A DNA stretch of 64,000 nucleotides from assembly GCF_003589595.1 (NCBI RefSeq), contig NW_020654684.1:3244641-3308640 (forward strand), in the 5' to 3' direction. This document shows, in pieces, positions 34,438 to 45,610 of the stretch (positions are counted from its first letter, which is position 1; each line of letters opens with the position of its first letter). Source of the stretch: Hyposmocoma kahamanoa. Lineage: Eukaryota > Arthropoda > Insecta > Lepidoptera > Cosmopterigidae. The notes under the pieces are model-generated. The model did not search any database. It was not told where the DNA came from and saw only the letters and a list, made by a program, of their open reading frames with translations. Made by a program: the position numbers and the translations under genes.

Positions 34438-36257
34438 CTAACTTCCCATAGACGAAATACGAGCCACGATAATGCACATCGCCATAGAGAAATAAGTAAT
34501 GACATCAGAGGCCAGAAAAAGTAGAGAGATTATAAAATGAAACATGAAAATTTACAAATGTAATAAATACAGATTAAAGAAGATCACAGAGGCATTATGG
34601 TCCATTACAAATTGAAATAGACAATAATAACACATTAAAGAAGAAAAAATTCGTTGCAAAGTTAGCGAAGATTAAGTAGAGTGAAATTAAGTAATAGGAT
34701 ATCAAGAGAAGTTAGAAAATTCAAAGCCATGTTGCATTGAGTAAACGGAAGTAAGCGACGCCGTGTGGATTTCAAAGAACAAAACCGCACATTAAGAATT
34801 TGCAACAGAGTGATTTGTCAAAGAATTAAGATAGTGATTGTGTCGATGTAGTACCGGAGTGTAGTAAAATGTAGGTTTTACCAGTGTCCCAAACGGTGAC
34901 GCGATATCAAGCGGCGTGAAAAAAGGAGAAACGACACACTTCAGATATACAAGTCTATTTAGTATGTTCTTTTTGTTACTGACGCGGTCAAAGTGTAAAA
35001 ATATTAAATAAAAATAGATCAATAATGAATTACACTCGTTATTAAATGGCCAAAATAATAGATACCTTCAAAGGTTCCACAAACACTATTATGATTTAAA
35101 TAAAAACGTATACTGTTCGAATTCTTCAGAATTGCAAAAACACAAATAAGTCAACATTGTAATGAAACATTTTTTTAACACACGCCGCTAATTTCCAAAA
35201 GAAACAATTCATAATTCACGAGATTTTATTTAAGCCATTTCAAGTGTTTAGAAAGAATTGGAAGATTTTTAAAAGGTATTTATTTCTGTTCAATGTAAGG
35301 AGAAAAAGACGGAATTTGACCGCGATAGTAACAATGATGATGAAAATGAATAATAAATTTAGACAATCATTATAATACATAGGTTACCAATAAATAATGA
35401 AGAAGACATATTTAATTCATGTGCAAGAAAGCATTTATAGAAGAAGCAAAATAAATAGCGATATATTATATATAAATAAAAATATCTATTATTAAATGTT
35501 CATAATGGTGTAAACAGTTTTTATGTAATAAGCTACTCAATACATAAAACGATAAATACTTTACCTAAACTTGTGCTCGCTAGATGTTGGTGTATTTTTA
35601 TGTTAATTGCAGAAAATCTATATACAAACGGTTTTATTACGATGTTTTTCTCTTTTCAAGACATAATTATACTTAATATTAAATATGGATAAAATAAATA
35701 GCAAGGGGAGTGCAATAAAATATAAAATAGCCAATTGAAGTTTCATGATAAAATTTAGACTAACCTCAAAGTGTGTCTAGATCAAGAATTTGAAGTTTCA
35801 TAAAGCATTTTAGGGTGTCACCCAATATAACAAGTATCCCGGTTTTAAAACCACTTATGCACATCACATCGTAGATCTTACTAGAAACACAGACTGGGTA
35901 TGCAAAATAACTGTGCATACTTTTCCAGTCAATTTATATTAGGCGTTTCTTTTACTTGTGAACTGAATGAATGCAAAAGAGTTAAGAGCCTCGCCCGTAC
36001 ACGTTTATTACAGGAGAATAATACGTAATGAAAAATGACAACTGCATTTGTAAAATTGCAATAAATAGGGTACAGCACGACCCTTGTAGTGCACCCTTAT
36101 GCGCAATGGACTCATCATATTAATTAGTACAAAATAAAACTTTTTACTCAGTCATAAGTAAACAAAATTTAGTTTGCACAAATCACCCGTAAACTAATCG
36201 ACCAAAAACCGTCAGGCCGACGCCTATTAATTGAATAAAATGTAAATTTATACGTAC

Positions 36258-36408
36258 CGTGATGATCGTGCTGGTGATGCGAGCGACGCGCGCAGTCAGG
36301 TGGCGCGTGCGCAGGTGGCTCCAAAATGTCCCGGTACTTAGATACCATTAAAACGGAGATGAAGTACACTATTGCGAGTGACAGGAACTGGGCTTGTTTT
36401 GTTTCCTC
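36258..36408 (-). CDS. rg: Neurobeachin exon 15 of window ([18 protein letters not shown])
   Basis: 151 bases, 50 codons plus one base (residues 1306-1355, split 1356). The acceptor is ccttcacag before GAGGAAACAAA and the donor is CATCACG followed by gtacgt. [20 protein letters not shown] and [12 protein letters not shown] match human [20 protein letters not shown] and SKYRDILEP. The hydrophobic run is membrane-segment-like but belongs to a conserved helix of a cytoplasmic protein. The C-terminal part ([20 protein letters not shown]) is His-rich and species-specific. It ends in phase 1, so it can join exon 16 or the candidate cassette at 34258-34437. Confidence 0.94.
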
Positions 36409-36668
36409 CTGTGAAGGAAATACGTTGTTATTTCGTTACGTACGTTGTCTTTTTTACACAAACTGAAAATGAAAATTATCCTTTCAATATTGAAGCAAAG
36501 TATCCATAAGAAGATGCACTAAATTTCTTAGTAAAAATTCTCCCCCAGTGCTGCGCATATCTCTCTACAGATAAACTTTAGTCCATAGCTAGGGCACGTA
36601 GACACAACAAAAGCGCTACCGCCTTATTCGTTGATCTCAGGTTACAAGAGATAATAGAAATCACTTAC

Positions 36669-36776
36669 CACATCTCTATAAATGACAGCTCTCAATCTGT
36701 TAACGTCCATGTCCTGAAGCAATCTTTCCGGATCCTTGACGGGGCTTGAAGCATCAGCCAGGCTGGCTACCACGCT
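36669..36776 (-). CDS. rg: Neurobeachin exon 14 of window ([17 protein letters not shown])
   Basis: 108 bases, 36 codons, phase 0 to 0 (residues 1270-1305). The acceptor is tgccacag before AGCGTGGTAG and the donor is GATGTG followed by gtaagt. The peptide [20 protein letters not shown] followed by [16 protein letters not shown] parallels human SPIKDPDRLLQDVDINRLRA VVFRDV. Too short to be noticed as an open frame alone, but its phase and both splice sites agree with exons 13 and 15. Confidence 0.93.
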
Positions 36777-38037
36777 CTGTGGCATTCAAAAGAAGTTGCT
36801 AAAGCTTTATTTATGTCACGTTTTAGTTCTAAATTTATTTTAAAATAAATTCCAAATGCTCTTTTGTCAGTAATGAGCATTTTTGCAAATAAGTGAAATA
36901 TATATAAGTACCTACATAGATAGATAGATGAAAGTGTAGAAGTAATAAAATAGACATTGAAGAAATTTTGCATATTTTCAAACATGCAATTTTTCTGAAT
37001 AACTTGTAGGATTCTTATAAGAAAATCATGCAAAAGAAAACAATTATGTATGGAGATCTTGTAGTGCTTATTTATTCTAAAGTGCTCGCTCCTAAATTCC
37101 CTTTTTTATTCGGTGATTTGTATTATTATTTGTTGTGCATTTTTAAAATAGTGCAGTGTGAAAGAAACTACTGTTAACTTTGTAGATCGATTACATCAAA
37201 AGTACCAGGATTGCATAACACAATAAGATTTGTTTTCTTAAATTAACTAAGCAAAACCTGACATCAAAAGTGCAAAAAATTAACCGTGTCCTGCATCTAA
37301 GACTACCAGAACCACATAACCATAAAAGGTAAGATTTTTAGAGAAATCTCTACAGAAATCAGCGGGACATATTTCTTGTGTACGTTAACAAATTATAAAT
37401 GTCGGCTGGAATGCGTTCATAAATCACATACGCTCAAAAAACTGACAGCTATCCAATTAGCGTGACACGAAGTACCAGGATCGCATAACGTTGAAGGAGT
37501 CTTTTAAGGAATGGATATCTTGGAGGAAAAGAGAAAACGAATCAAGACAGTCGTTTGAGATAAATGGGACGTTTTGTTAGGATTCTGCTTATGTGATTTA
37601 TGGTAGTAATTTGTCAGCATTAGTCGCAGAACACCGTATCGTAATTTGGGCGTTTTAATGCCCGGTTTGGGCTGCAATATGCTTTTGCATTGCTAGGTTT
37701 ATATATATTTCAATATGTACGATTCGTTCAGTAAGACTATTAAGAAAATTTAACTAAAATTCCAATAATCGTTGAATACTTATTTTTGATGACTTATGTA
37801 AAAATTTTCAAGTGATAATTTTTGTTAGGTATCTTTCAGCGTTTTATTTTTATTTTAAGACATAATTATAGAGTTGCTGGAAGTAAATTCTGCTGTACAT
37901 TTCTTAGTCAGTTGACATGTTGACAATTGGTTCTATTGTTGGTAGTTTGTTCCATGGCCGCAACAAATGGGTATAACCGGTACGGGAATATATGTAGTTC
38001 CGGAGCTTCGGAAGAGGTGCGTCTGTCGACATGTTAC

Positions 38038-38130
38038 CTTGGCGTCGCTATCGTCGTGCGCGCGCGCACGCGCCGCGTACCGCTGGCGCTCCTTGCACTC
38101 GAGGCAGTTGCGGACGGCGCACGTGCACAC
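38038..38130 (-). CDS. rg: Neurobeachin exon 13 of window (AVRNCLECKERQR)
   Basis: 93 bases, 31 codons, phase 0 to 0 (residues 1239-1269). The acceptor is tacgtag before GTGTGCACG and the donor is GCCAAG followed by gtaaca. The peptide VCTCAVRNCLECKERQRYAA and then RARAHDDSDAK continues LRL from exon 12, matching human LRLVCCVAVRNCLECRQRQR. The human protein has a longer insert between this point and SPIKDPDRLL; here exon 14 follows directly. Confidence 0.92.
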
Positions 38131-39065
38131 CTACGTACACATACAACGCTAGAACGCTAGCTAGGCTACCACGCTAGTACTACGCTAGGAGAGGGAACGA
38201 CGAACTCTTCAACACTGGATATTTTTCTTACGGATTCTGCATTCATAAAATTCTAATAGGGCCTTTCAACTTATTTTTGAACATCCAAGATCACCAACTG
38301 TGACTTCAAACTTCAAAGGAGAATAATTTAAGTTTATTTAAACAAACTTCAGTATATTCAATTAAGTAACTATTTCTTTCTACTAGATTTCCAATTTACA
38401 AGTGAAATTAACATTCAAAATAGTTCACGTAATGAATAATTGTTTCACTTTTTTGAATAAAGGTGACAAAGAGTTCGTTGTTCCTTAATAAAAAACTAAA
38501 ACTATAAAGAAATGCAAGTGTTTTTACATAAAATACATCTACAATAGAGTATCAGCGACTCGTTTGCAACAAATCTATGTTTAAATGTCTGAGTCTATGC
38601 TATTTTAATAGATTGAAACAGTTCTACTAAATAATCTGCATGTTTCTAGAGAATTTTCAAGAAATTCCTTCGTTTCTCGAAGTCAAATTACTGAAATTAG
38701 ATAGAAGACTTAATAGAGAAAAGAAGCTTAAAAAATTTAAAGAAAATTATATTTCGCACATTTCAAAACTGAATGTTCTCGTACTAATATATAGATGGTT
38801 AAAAATGCAAATCGACAAGTCTGATATGAAAAAAAAAATTGTTTTATCTTTAACTGTGTATGACAATTCGGACACACAAACTATTGCTTTTTACCATTAT
38901 TACAAACACAGACTAAAATATGACCAGACCTTGCTGCGTGTCATGTGAAAAGAGTGAAATGAGTATCAAAAATAAGGATAATGTAAAGTTGCCATTTTAA
39001 AAATGTGCGAAACATTGATTCACGCAACCGTTACGTTGCTGAAGCCGCGATAAATCGGCACATAC

Positions 39066-39245
39066 CAATCTCAGGCACTGCCTGAGAATGCCGCCGCTGG
39101 ACATGTTCTTCTCGGCCTCCAGCTCGGCGAAGTTGAGCGCCGACGCGAAGATGAGCACGTCGGCCATGCTCACCAGCCGCTGCAGGAACGTCACGGCCAC
39201 CTCCACCGGCATGCCCTGGGTCGGCTCGATCACGTCCAGCTCGTT
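39066..39245 (-). CDS. rg: Neurobeachin exon 12 of window ([18 protein letters not shown])
   Basis: 180 bases, 60 codons, phase 0 to 0 (residues 1179-1238). The acceptor is gtgttgcag before AACGAGCTGG and the donor is AGATTG followed by gtatgt. The peptide [40 protein letters not shown] and [20 protein letters not shown] matches human IEVTQGMSAETAVTFLSRLM and [20 protein letters not shown]. The exon is distinctly more GC-rich than its flanks. Confidence 0.95.
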
Positions 39246-39403
39246 CTGCAACACACGCGGCTTGCAGACTTTATCACGTAACAAAATATACATGAGTTTA
39301 CGTAAGCGAAAGCAGTTCTAGTACACTCAATAGTCAACTAAGATGTTACTGTGGCTAAACGAGGACCTTTAAATTCTGTCAGAAATATAGGAGTTGCGCT
39401 CAC

Positions 39404-39568
39404 GTTAGGTGAAGTAGCGGAGGCTAACAGCGGCAACAATCCCCCGCACGCGATGATCAGATTGTCAGCGAGCTGACTGATCAGGTGCACGGTGTTTACA
39501 ACGAAGATGGCGTTCTCGCTGCTGTTGACGAAGTCGATCACTGACTTCGTTGAATGACTTCGCCATAC
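39404..39568 (-). CDS. rg: Neurobeachin exon 11 of window ([19 protein letters not shown])
   Basis: 165 bases, 55 codons, phase 0 to 0 (residues 1124-1178). The acceptor is tctcctag before GTATGGCG and the donor is CCTAAC followed by gtgagc. The peptide [40 protein letters not shown] and [13 protein letters not shown] is almost identical to the family sequence (human KSVMDFVNSNENIIFVHN...IIACGGILPLLSAATSP). Confidence 0.95.
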
Positions 39569-39908
39569 CTAGGAGACCATTACGATTTAGCTATTATTAT
39601 TAGAAACAAAGTTGTCGAACTTTACCATTAAATGGTATAGATAATTTTAATCATCAGCCAACAAGGAAAACCAGCGTGATTCAATTGTGATATTTCCTTA
39701 GTATCTCAAACGTCTGTAAGTGGCAGTCCTTGTCGGTTCTACATAGCATTCAAACTGTCCCTTTCGACGTTAAATCATGACTTTATTACATTTCACATTA
39801 AATACTTGCAATTGCGACTATTTGCAATCTGTTGTGATGCGGTACACATGTGACTTGTTAAGTAATTGGAATGTCAACCTACAACTGTGCAATGACAATC
39901 GAACTCAC

Positions 39909-40054
39909 TTGAATATCTGTCTCCAATGAAAACAGGACATCAGACAGCAATCTCTGGTGGATGTAAGACCAACGGAACTCTGGTATCCTGAACGGAGGTC
40001 GCGTCGGCCCCGGAGAGAACATTGGCCGATTGCACTTTGATGGCCTTTTCGTTT
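39909..40054 (-). CDS. rg: Neurobeachin exon 10 of window (FSPGP...FRIPEFRW)
   Basis: 146 bases: two bases for split codon 1075 (Glu), then 48 codons (to residue 1123), phase 0 end. The acceptor is cttcacag before AAACGAAAAGG and the donor is ATTCAA followed by gtgagt. The peptide contains [20 protein letters not shown] and [18 protein letters not shown]. Human NBEA has FSPGPRTTMFRIPEFKWSP and HQRLLTDLLFALETDVH at the same place, so conservation resumes abruptly after the disordered linker. Confidence 0.94.
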
Positions 40055-40194
40055 CTGTGAAGATGAAATGTGAAATCTAATTCGAATTTCCGTCTCAATA
40101 ACTAAGCGATAATCAATATTTCTCTATTTATTTTCTTCTTTTTCTCGCGTGTAAGTGTTCACCGTCTTAAAAAAATTATGACAATATTACTTAC

Positions 40195-41854
40195 CGAAAT
40201 GATTAGAATCGACTTGTGTGCTCGTCGAAGCGCTACGGGGCCTCTTTGGCGACGTAGATGTGTTAGTCCCTTGAGACGCAACACCTTCCCTGTTACTATC
40301 CTGCTTCATTTGACTATCGCCTGGTAAGCTCACACGTCTCTTGTCTCTTTCACAGTCGCGATTTCTATCTTCCTCGTCCTCTTGTTCCTGCTTGTTAGCT
40401 TCAAGGTTTGAAATGTTCTCGCTTATAGTCGAAATCGGAGGTATCTCTGGAGTTTTCTGCTCCTCTGGTAAATTTGTCTCAACTCTTTGACTTTCATTTT
40501 TCAAATTTTCTTCAGAAACCTCGTCTTTGACTTCAGCTTCTTCTGTAGACTCCTTGATGGGCTCTTCTTTTCTAGAATTTACTAAAAATTCACCATCAAG
40601 GGGCAAAACGTTGCCCTCATGAGGATGATCCGACGGTATAACCCTTTGAGGACTGTTATCTTCAGCAATATTATCTTCTGTTCCTACAGATTCAGTTTCA
40701 TTACTTGGTCTGTCTTTCTCTTCACATTTAGCTACAACTGTCGAAACAATATCATTTATAAGTTCATTAGCAACAGTTTCAGCAGTTCGCTGTTCACTAA
40801 TGATCTCCTCGATTTCATGCTCGAAATCTTCGCGACCGTTTGGTGTGTTACCTTCGGAATGTACGCCAGAATGTCCGCCAGATATGGCACCAGAATCAGT
40901 GTCATCGTCTGCTTTTAACTTTACTGTTTCCAGTGCAACTGTGATAACGTCATTAACAATATTAATAGCAATATGTTTTGGGTCATCGCAATCATCGTCA
41001 AGAATGTCAGTCTTATCTTGTATTTTCTTAGGGCTAGTCGTTTCGCTCGGAGTTAGATATAGCTCGGACGGATCGGATAGTTCTGATTCTCTCTCAGTCG
41101 TGTTCAGCCCATCAACGTTGCGCTCTGGACTTGTTGTCTCGCTCACAGATAAACTCGAAGGCAGACCTTCGCTTTTGTCAGTATTATCGTCTTTAGTTGA
41201 GACGGTATCTCCTACATCTCTAACTGGAATATAATCAAGACTTCCTTGTCTAGTCAGGGGTTTCTCACTCTTTTCTTCTGCAATTGTTCCTATTCCCGAT
41301 TCTGAACTTTCAAGGAGTTTACTTTCGATAATAATTGATTCGACTAATTCATTATCAGTGTTGAGCAACTTCGGTTCCGCTGAAGTTTCAGCTTCGTCTA
41401 TCGCATGTTCCGTCTCACTGGTACTGTCTGTAACTTTAACACTATCACAACCGTCGTCAACGCAGGGCACATCGGTATTTACATGTTTAGGACTATGCAC
41501 TTTACACACTTCACTGTACACTACTGTAGTCCGTGGCTCTTCTTGAGGTTTGCTACAACTGCAAGATTCAACCTCACGTAGAGACAAACCTTTGCCTATT
41601 TCAGTTTGGGCGGCGTGATTAAGTACGTTTTGCTTCCTGATCGAGACAGGAGAAGAGTCAACACTGTCATCAGTGTCTTGTAGTATTCGAGACTTTTGTC
41701 CGTCGGTATGTCTGTCTGTGTGTCGGTCCCAGCCGGAGATGGTGGAGATGGGGCGCTGCTGCCGTTCCGCTGGGTCCGTGATGTTGTCAGCCCGTCTTTG
41801 CTCGTAGTGCTCGTACATTTGAGCGAATTGGAGTTTGAATTCTTCGTAAGACAC
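40195..41854 (-). CDS. rg: Neurobeachin exon 9 of window: giant disordered linker exon with PKA-anchoring helices
   Basis: 1660 bases, 553 codons plus one base (window residues 522-1074, split 1075). The acceptor is tgtttcag before GTGTCTTACG and the donor is CATTTCG followed by gtaagt. The first 45 residues ([19 protein letters not shown], then RPISTISG) are conserved with human YLAKMYEEYQ...VSTISGL. The rest is acidic, rich in Ser, Thr, Glu and Asp, and predicted disordered, with little conservation expected. Two hydrophobic stretches stand out: [20 protein letters not shown] (about 40919-40978) and [20 protein letters not shown] (about 40727-40786), which fit the amphipathic helix of PKA RII-anchoring sites known in this protein. 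Repeated SETTSP motifs occur twice. Long plus-strand open frames inside this exon are antisense shadows. Confidence 0.95.
40727..40786 (-). other. Candidate PKA RII-anchoring helix 2
   Basis: Within exon 9, about 45 residues after the first candidate. The residues [20 protein letters not shown] carry the xxVAxELIxxIVxxVV spacing typical of PKA RII-binding helices, preceded by an acidic stretch ([11 protein letters not shown]) that could extend the helix. It resembles AKAP consensus helices more closely than helix 1 does. Binding is inferred, not shown. Confidence 0.55.
40919..40978 (-). other. Candidate PKA RII-anchoring helix 1
   Basis: Within exon 9. The residues [20 protein letters not shown] put Ile/Val/Ala/Leu at alternating 3- and 4-residue spacing, the amphipathic pattern of A-kinase anchoring helices, in an otherwise polar, acidic chain. 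Family knowledge: Drosophila DAKAP550 and mammalian neurobeachin bind PKA type II regulatory subunits through this linker. That this particular segment binds is inference from pattern and position. Confidence 0.5.
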
Positions 41855-41976
41855 CTGAAACATTAGATAATTTTGTATATGACCTTCCACATATCCACAT
41901 TCTTCCTTTATTAAATTTCCAATTCTTTCTTCTTCTTCTTCTTCTTTAAAAGCTAGAGAAGATTCAGAAGACTCAC

Positions 41977-42293
41977 CTTTGAATGCACGATAGCCAACGT
42001 ATCAACCCAAACCCTCCATCCTCCATACTCATGCTTGATCGCATGATGTAACAGCATTCTAAACAGCGAATATACCATGTCCGATATCTTTTGTTCCTCA
42101 GCATTCTTCGGATGAATATATGCCATAGCTATAAGCCATTCTTGCCATACTGACATTTGTAACACTGTCCTGCGGTTCTCGCGGTTATTGCTGCATAATA
42201 ACGTCATGTCTGAGAGAAACAGTTTCTTGACTTCGAGAAGTGATTCCGTTTGTTTCGATTGACGGATCAGAGTAGCTACCACTTTCAGTATCA
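41977..42293 (-). CDS. rg: Neurobeachin exon 8 of window ([11 protein letters not shown])
   Basis: 317 bases: two bases for split codon 416 (Met), then 105 codons (to residue 521), phase 0 end. The acceptor is tccacag before TGATACTGAAAG and the donor is TCAAAG followed by gtgagt. The peptide [71 protein letters not shown] and [19 protein letters not shown] is diagnostic of neurobeachin (human [18 protein letters not shown]). It closes the armadillo-like core before the long disordered linker. A 122-base intron follows. Confidence 0.95.
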
Positions 42294-42586
42294 CTGTGGA
42301 AGGGGAAAATAAGAATTATTATTATTTATTTTTATAGAAAGTCCACAAATGTATTACGATACCACGAACGAAGCGCTGATAGAACCTACATTATTCTGAT
42401 TATTCTATAGACAACAAATGGTAGTCCAACGTTTAACACTGTGAGCGCTGGATGAGGAAGGTAGGACGAATTTGCTAAATGAATTTTTCTGTTACCTTAG
42501 TGCAGGGAATTCCTCACTTCGAGACCAGGTAATTGGTCTAGTTATCTGTCACATTATTATTATTATAGCAGTATGAAAATATTTAC

Positions 42587-42777
42587 TAGGATTCTCCAGA
42601 CGGAAATGAGGTTGTGGCTCTGGATGGCTGGTGTACAGGATCTGCTGGCCAACATGCTCGGTGAGCAGTTCGTAAAGCGCATTGTAGACGGGCAGAGTGA
42701 GCCCTTCGCCGCTCGCCCCTAGGCGTGTTGCCAGCAGCGTGTACAGATTGTGGGGAGACATTACGTCGTATTTACGC
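42587..42777 (-). CDS. rg: Neurobeachin exon 7 of window ([12 protein letters not shown])
   Basis: 191 bases: one base for split codon 352 (Lys), 63 codons, and one base for split codon 416 (Met). The acceptor is atttccag before GCGTAAATACG and the donor is AATCCTA followed by gtaaat. The peptide [11 protein letters not shown] and [20 protein letters not shown] followed by [14 protein letters not shown] corresponds to human TLLGERLML...TYNTLYEILTEQV...KPHPEPDSTVKIQNP. A normal conserved exon of the DUF4704 region. Confidence 0.93.
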
Positions 42778-43196
42778 CTGGAAATTTTATTGATTAGTAT
42801 TAAAATATATTAATATACAATTTATTGTACTAGCAATCGTGCATAAGTTATCGTGCCTGCTTTTCCACAGGGGTGATTGCTGATTGATAGTTTATCTCCC
42901 TTCCCGCGTCCCGCAAACCACGAGGGAACTGGTTGTAGTTTACTTATTTTAAGTTAACGTGAACTACATCAGTACTCACATATGCGTGAGTGTTTGCTAA
43001 TAGATTAATGTTGATCATTTAGCTACACAGTTAATTATTGTGCCAATAGAAGTGAATGACGTTGCCTCTGCGTCCACGTACACATTCACCACTTTCACGT
43101 TTGTGGTTCACACCAATCTAGGCTGAATAAGCAATGTATAAGCATATTTAAACCTTCATATATTGTCAAGTCTTAACAAAGTCTTGTTATACTTAC

Positions 43197-43387
43197 TTGT
43201 GAGTGCTTCTACTTAGGAAAAACCCAAGCAACTTGAGAGCCTGCAATCTGATAAGTTGACTTTCGGACGAGAGCAACTTGAATATCGTTCGGACTCCGCC
43301 CTTGGCGTCAAACGCAGGCACCATCGAGCTGGGATGTTCTGACATTAGGGAAATCAGCATTTGCAGAACGTCGTGCAGGTTTTCATC
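43197..43387 (-). CDS. rg: Neurobeachin exon 6 of window
   Basis: 191 bases, 63 codons plus two bases (window residues 289-351, split 352). The acceptor is aattccag before GATGAAAACC and the donor is CACAA followed by gtaagtat. The translation [20 protein letters not shown], then [20 protein letters not shown] and [20 protein letters not shown], parallels human DENIHDVLQLLVALMSEHPA. The open frame is too short to stand out on its own, but both splice borders and the phase fit the neighbours exactly. The junction with exon 7 gives [14 protein letters not shown]. Confidence 0.93.
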
Positions 43388-45467
43388 CTGGAATTGATTT
43401 ACAAAATTTACTTGGAACCCAGGTCATTGTAATTCCATTTTCCTATGTCTATGATTGAAACTGATCTAAGATTATAACAATAGCGATTATAATAATATTC
43501 GTTATTCAGGAGAAATCTAGTTGCAAAGGCAGTTGAGTCTCAAAAGAGTGTCAGTGGAATGGCAGTGATAGCATTCATTCGTGCTTAGGGTTGGATCATG
43601 GAAAAACTTTGAAAAAACTTAGACTATTTTTGTTAGTATTTTTCTTTTTTTTCACTTGTGTATGTGCAATATGTGTTTTAAATACGAATTCTATTGCGCC
43701 CTCAATTAATTATTATTTCACAGTTTTTCCTGTAACCCGAAGGTTACCTGGAAGAGATTGCTATATAGCAATAAGGCCGCTTGTTGTACCTGTCTTTTTA
43801 TTTTTTATATTATTCCAAATTATATTTTTCAAATTTATTTGGGAGTCTCGGAAAATTACCCAACAGTATTCATGCAATCACTTAACACATGCAAAAACTA
43901 CCATGGAAATTATTACGCCTATATTAATTTTTAAATCTTTATTTTGCAATTTAGCCATCAAATTAAATATTTATAATATTAGTAGACTACACCAAGGACG
44001 TGCCATCGATTCGCCATTGAAGAGCAGAATATAAAAATGGCAATGACTGTTGATCGACTGTAGCTCGATACCTGTCTTTAACTTTTAGCAGAATACGAAA
44101 CGTACAAAATCCTGCCATTGACACTCTATTTACACACAACTAAGATGATTTAAAATTAGCAGACTTCGGGCCCAGGGAGCCTACCACAACCTCTTAAAAC
44201 AATAACCTTATTATAATGTTAAAACTATGATGTTTTATTGGCAGCTTTGTGACTATTCATTCACTCAGTTCGTACTATGACGCTATTTTAACATTAAAAT
44301 ACTATTGCTCTTGTGTCAAATTTAGCAATCTTAAAATAGTTACACGGACGCAATGGAAACAACATTATTTCCAGTTTTTTTGTCTTAATATTGATTTGTA
44401 ACGATTAAAAGTTAAGTTGAAGTTATTTATTTACATATATCTATTCAATATTTTGTTTATTTTTTGTTTAACAGCGCGTAGTAAATAATTTCTCGTTGAA
44501 TAAAAATACGCGATGTTTATCCATATGCTCCTTGGCGAAACTAACAGTTGACACTAGATTATACTTCCGAATTCACAACGTGACTATCAAGACTCAGCTT
44601 GTTTTATTTATTTTTCTTCATGAAAATGCGGAATAATTATTGAAATCAACGTAATTTTAATAGATTTTATTATTACGTACTTTTCTTTTTTTAACAGTCA
44701 AAATTCTCTGAATGTAAATAACTTTAAGTAGTTAAACATTATACTACGATAGGACGATTCGGAACATCAAAAAAGACAGAGATGGCATTATACAGTTCTC
44801 ATTGCGTTGTCTCTTTCCTATTTTTAGTAACGAATGGACAATATTGGGTAATCATTCGTTCTTTCAATCACTTTTGCAACAATACATTACTTGGTTGACA
44901 GTTTCGTCATGGTACGAATATGAGTAATATTATAATAAGCTTACTTTGAGCTTGCATTGAAATAAGATTGTTTTTAGAAAGGCTATGGTAGGCGCCCTGG
45001 TCTCTTACTTAATTTACATTAAACAATTCCCTAGGTAAGTATCAAATGACAATATTAAGATCGCTTTCTTGCCGTAGATGAAAAATTGTATTATGCAAAG
45101 ATCTTTCCAAGACTGTACACTCTTTTTACTCTGGAACTTCCGTAAGTTATGTTTATTGCTGTAAAAATATATCCGCCAGCATCTTTTGAAACTTCTTACA
45201 AGTTGCAAGTAGTTTTAAATTGAAACTGGAAAATTTTGAATTATATATTATAACGGTAAATACATAGTTGTACATGATACTACAAATTTTAAGTGTGGGT
45301 GTGAAACTGAACTTTAAATCCAAACCCAGGAAAATTGAAGTGAATAATAATCGTGGCAGACATTTTCTTTTTGGGGTTATTAATACTGTTGCTGTATTTC
45401 ACTATCATAAATATGCACGACTGATTCATATTGAACCAGTCTTGATATAAGTACCAGGCGGCCATAC
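43388..45467. other. Intron 5: no confirmed feature
   Basis: 2080 bases, AT-rich. The one thing that stands out is a 147-codon plus-strand open stretch at 43591-44034, hydrophobic and without an ATG until about codon 106. It shows no family motif and is listed among the findings rather than called a gene. Confidence 0.6.
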
Positions 45468-45610
45468 CTCGTGCATGGTCGTTAAATAGTTAAGTATGGA
45501 CTGCAGTTCGTCGTCCTTCACACCGTTGCCGATCATTATCAGTTGTTTCAAGAAGAGAAGGATGTACGCTCTGATGGTAAGGATGTCCTTGTGCGCAGGA
45601 CGGGGACCCT
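45468..45610 (-). CDS. rg: Neurobeachin exon 5 of window (LLFLKQL / ELQSILNYL)
   Basis: 143 bases: two bases finishing split codon 241 (Glu), then 47 codons (to residue 288), ending in phase 0. The acceptor is attttcag before AGGGTCCCCG and the donor is CACGAG followed by gtatgg. The peptide [20 protein letters not shown], then [20 protein letters not shown] and YLTTMHE, is nearly colinear with human NBEA (GPRPSQKEIISLRAFMLLFL). It codes helical repeats of the DUF4704 region. Confidence 0.94.

Noticed and set aside
37200..37500. Two copies of a short phrase (agtaccaggattgcataac / agtaccaggatcgcataac)
   Set aside because: Only about 20 bases similar, with no extended homology on either side.
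40619..41546. Several plus-strand open frames of 62 to 144 codons
   Set aside because: They are antisense to the large coding exon 9; codon structure of a long open exon commonly leaves the opposite strand open.
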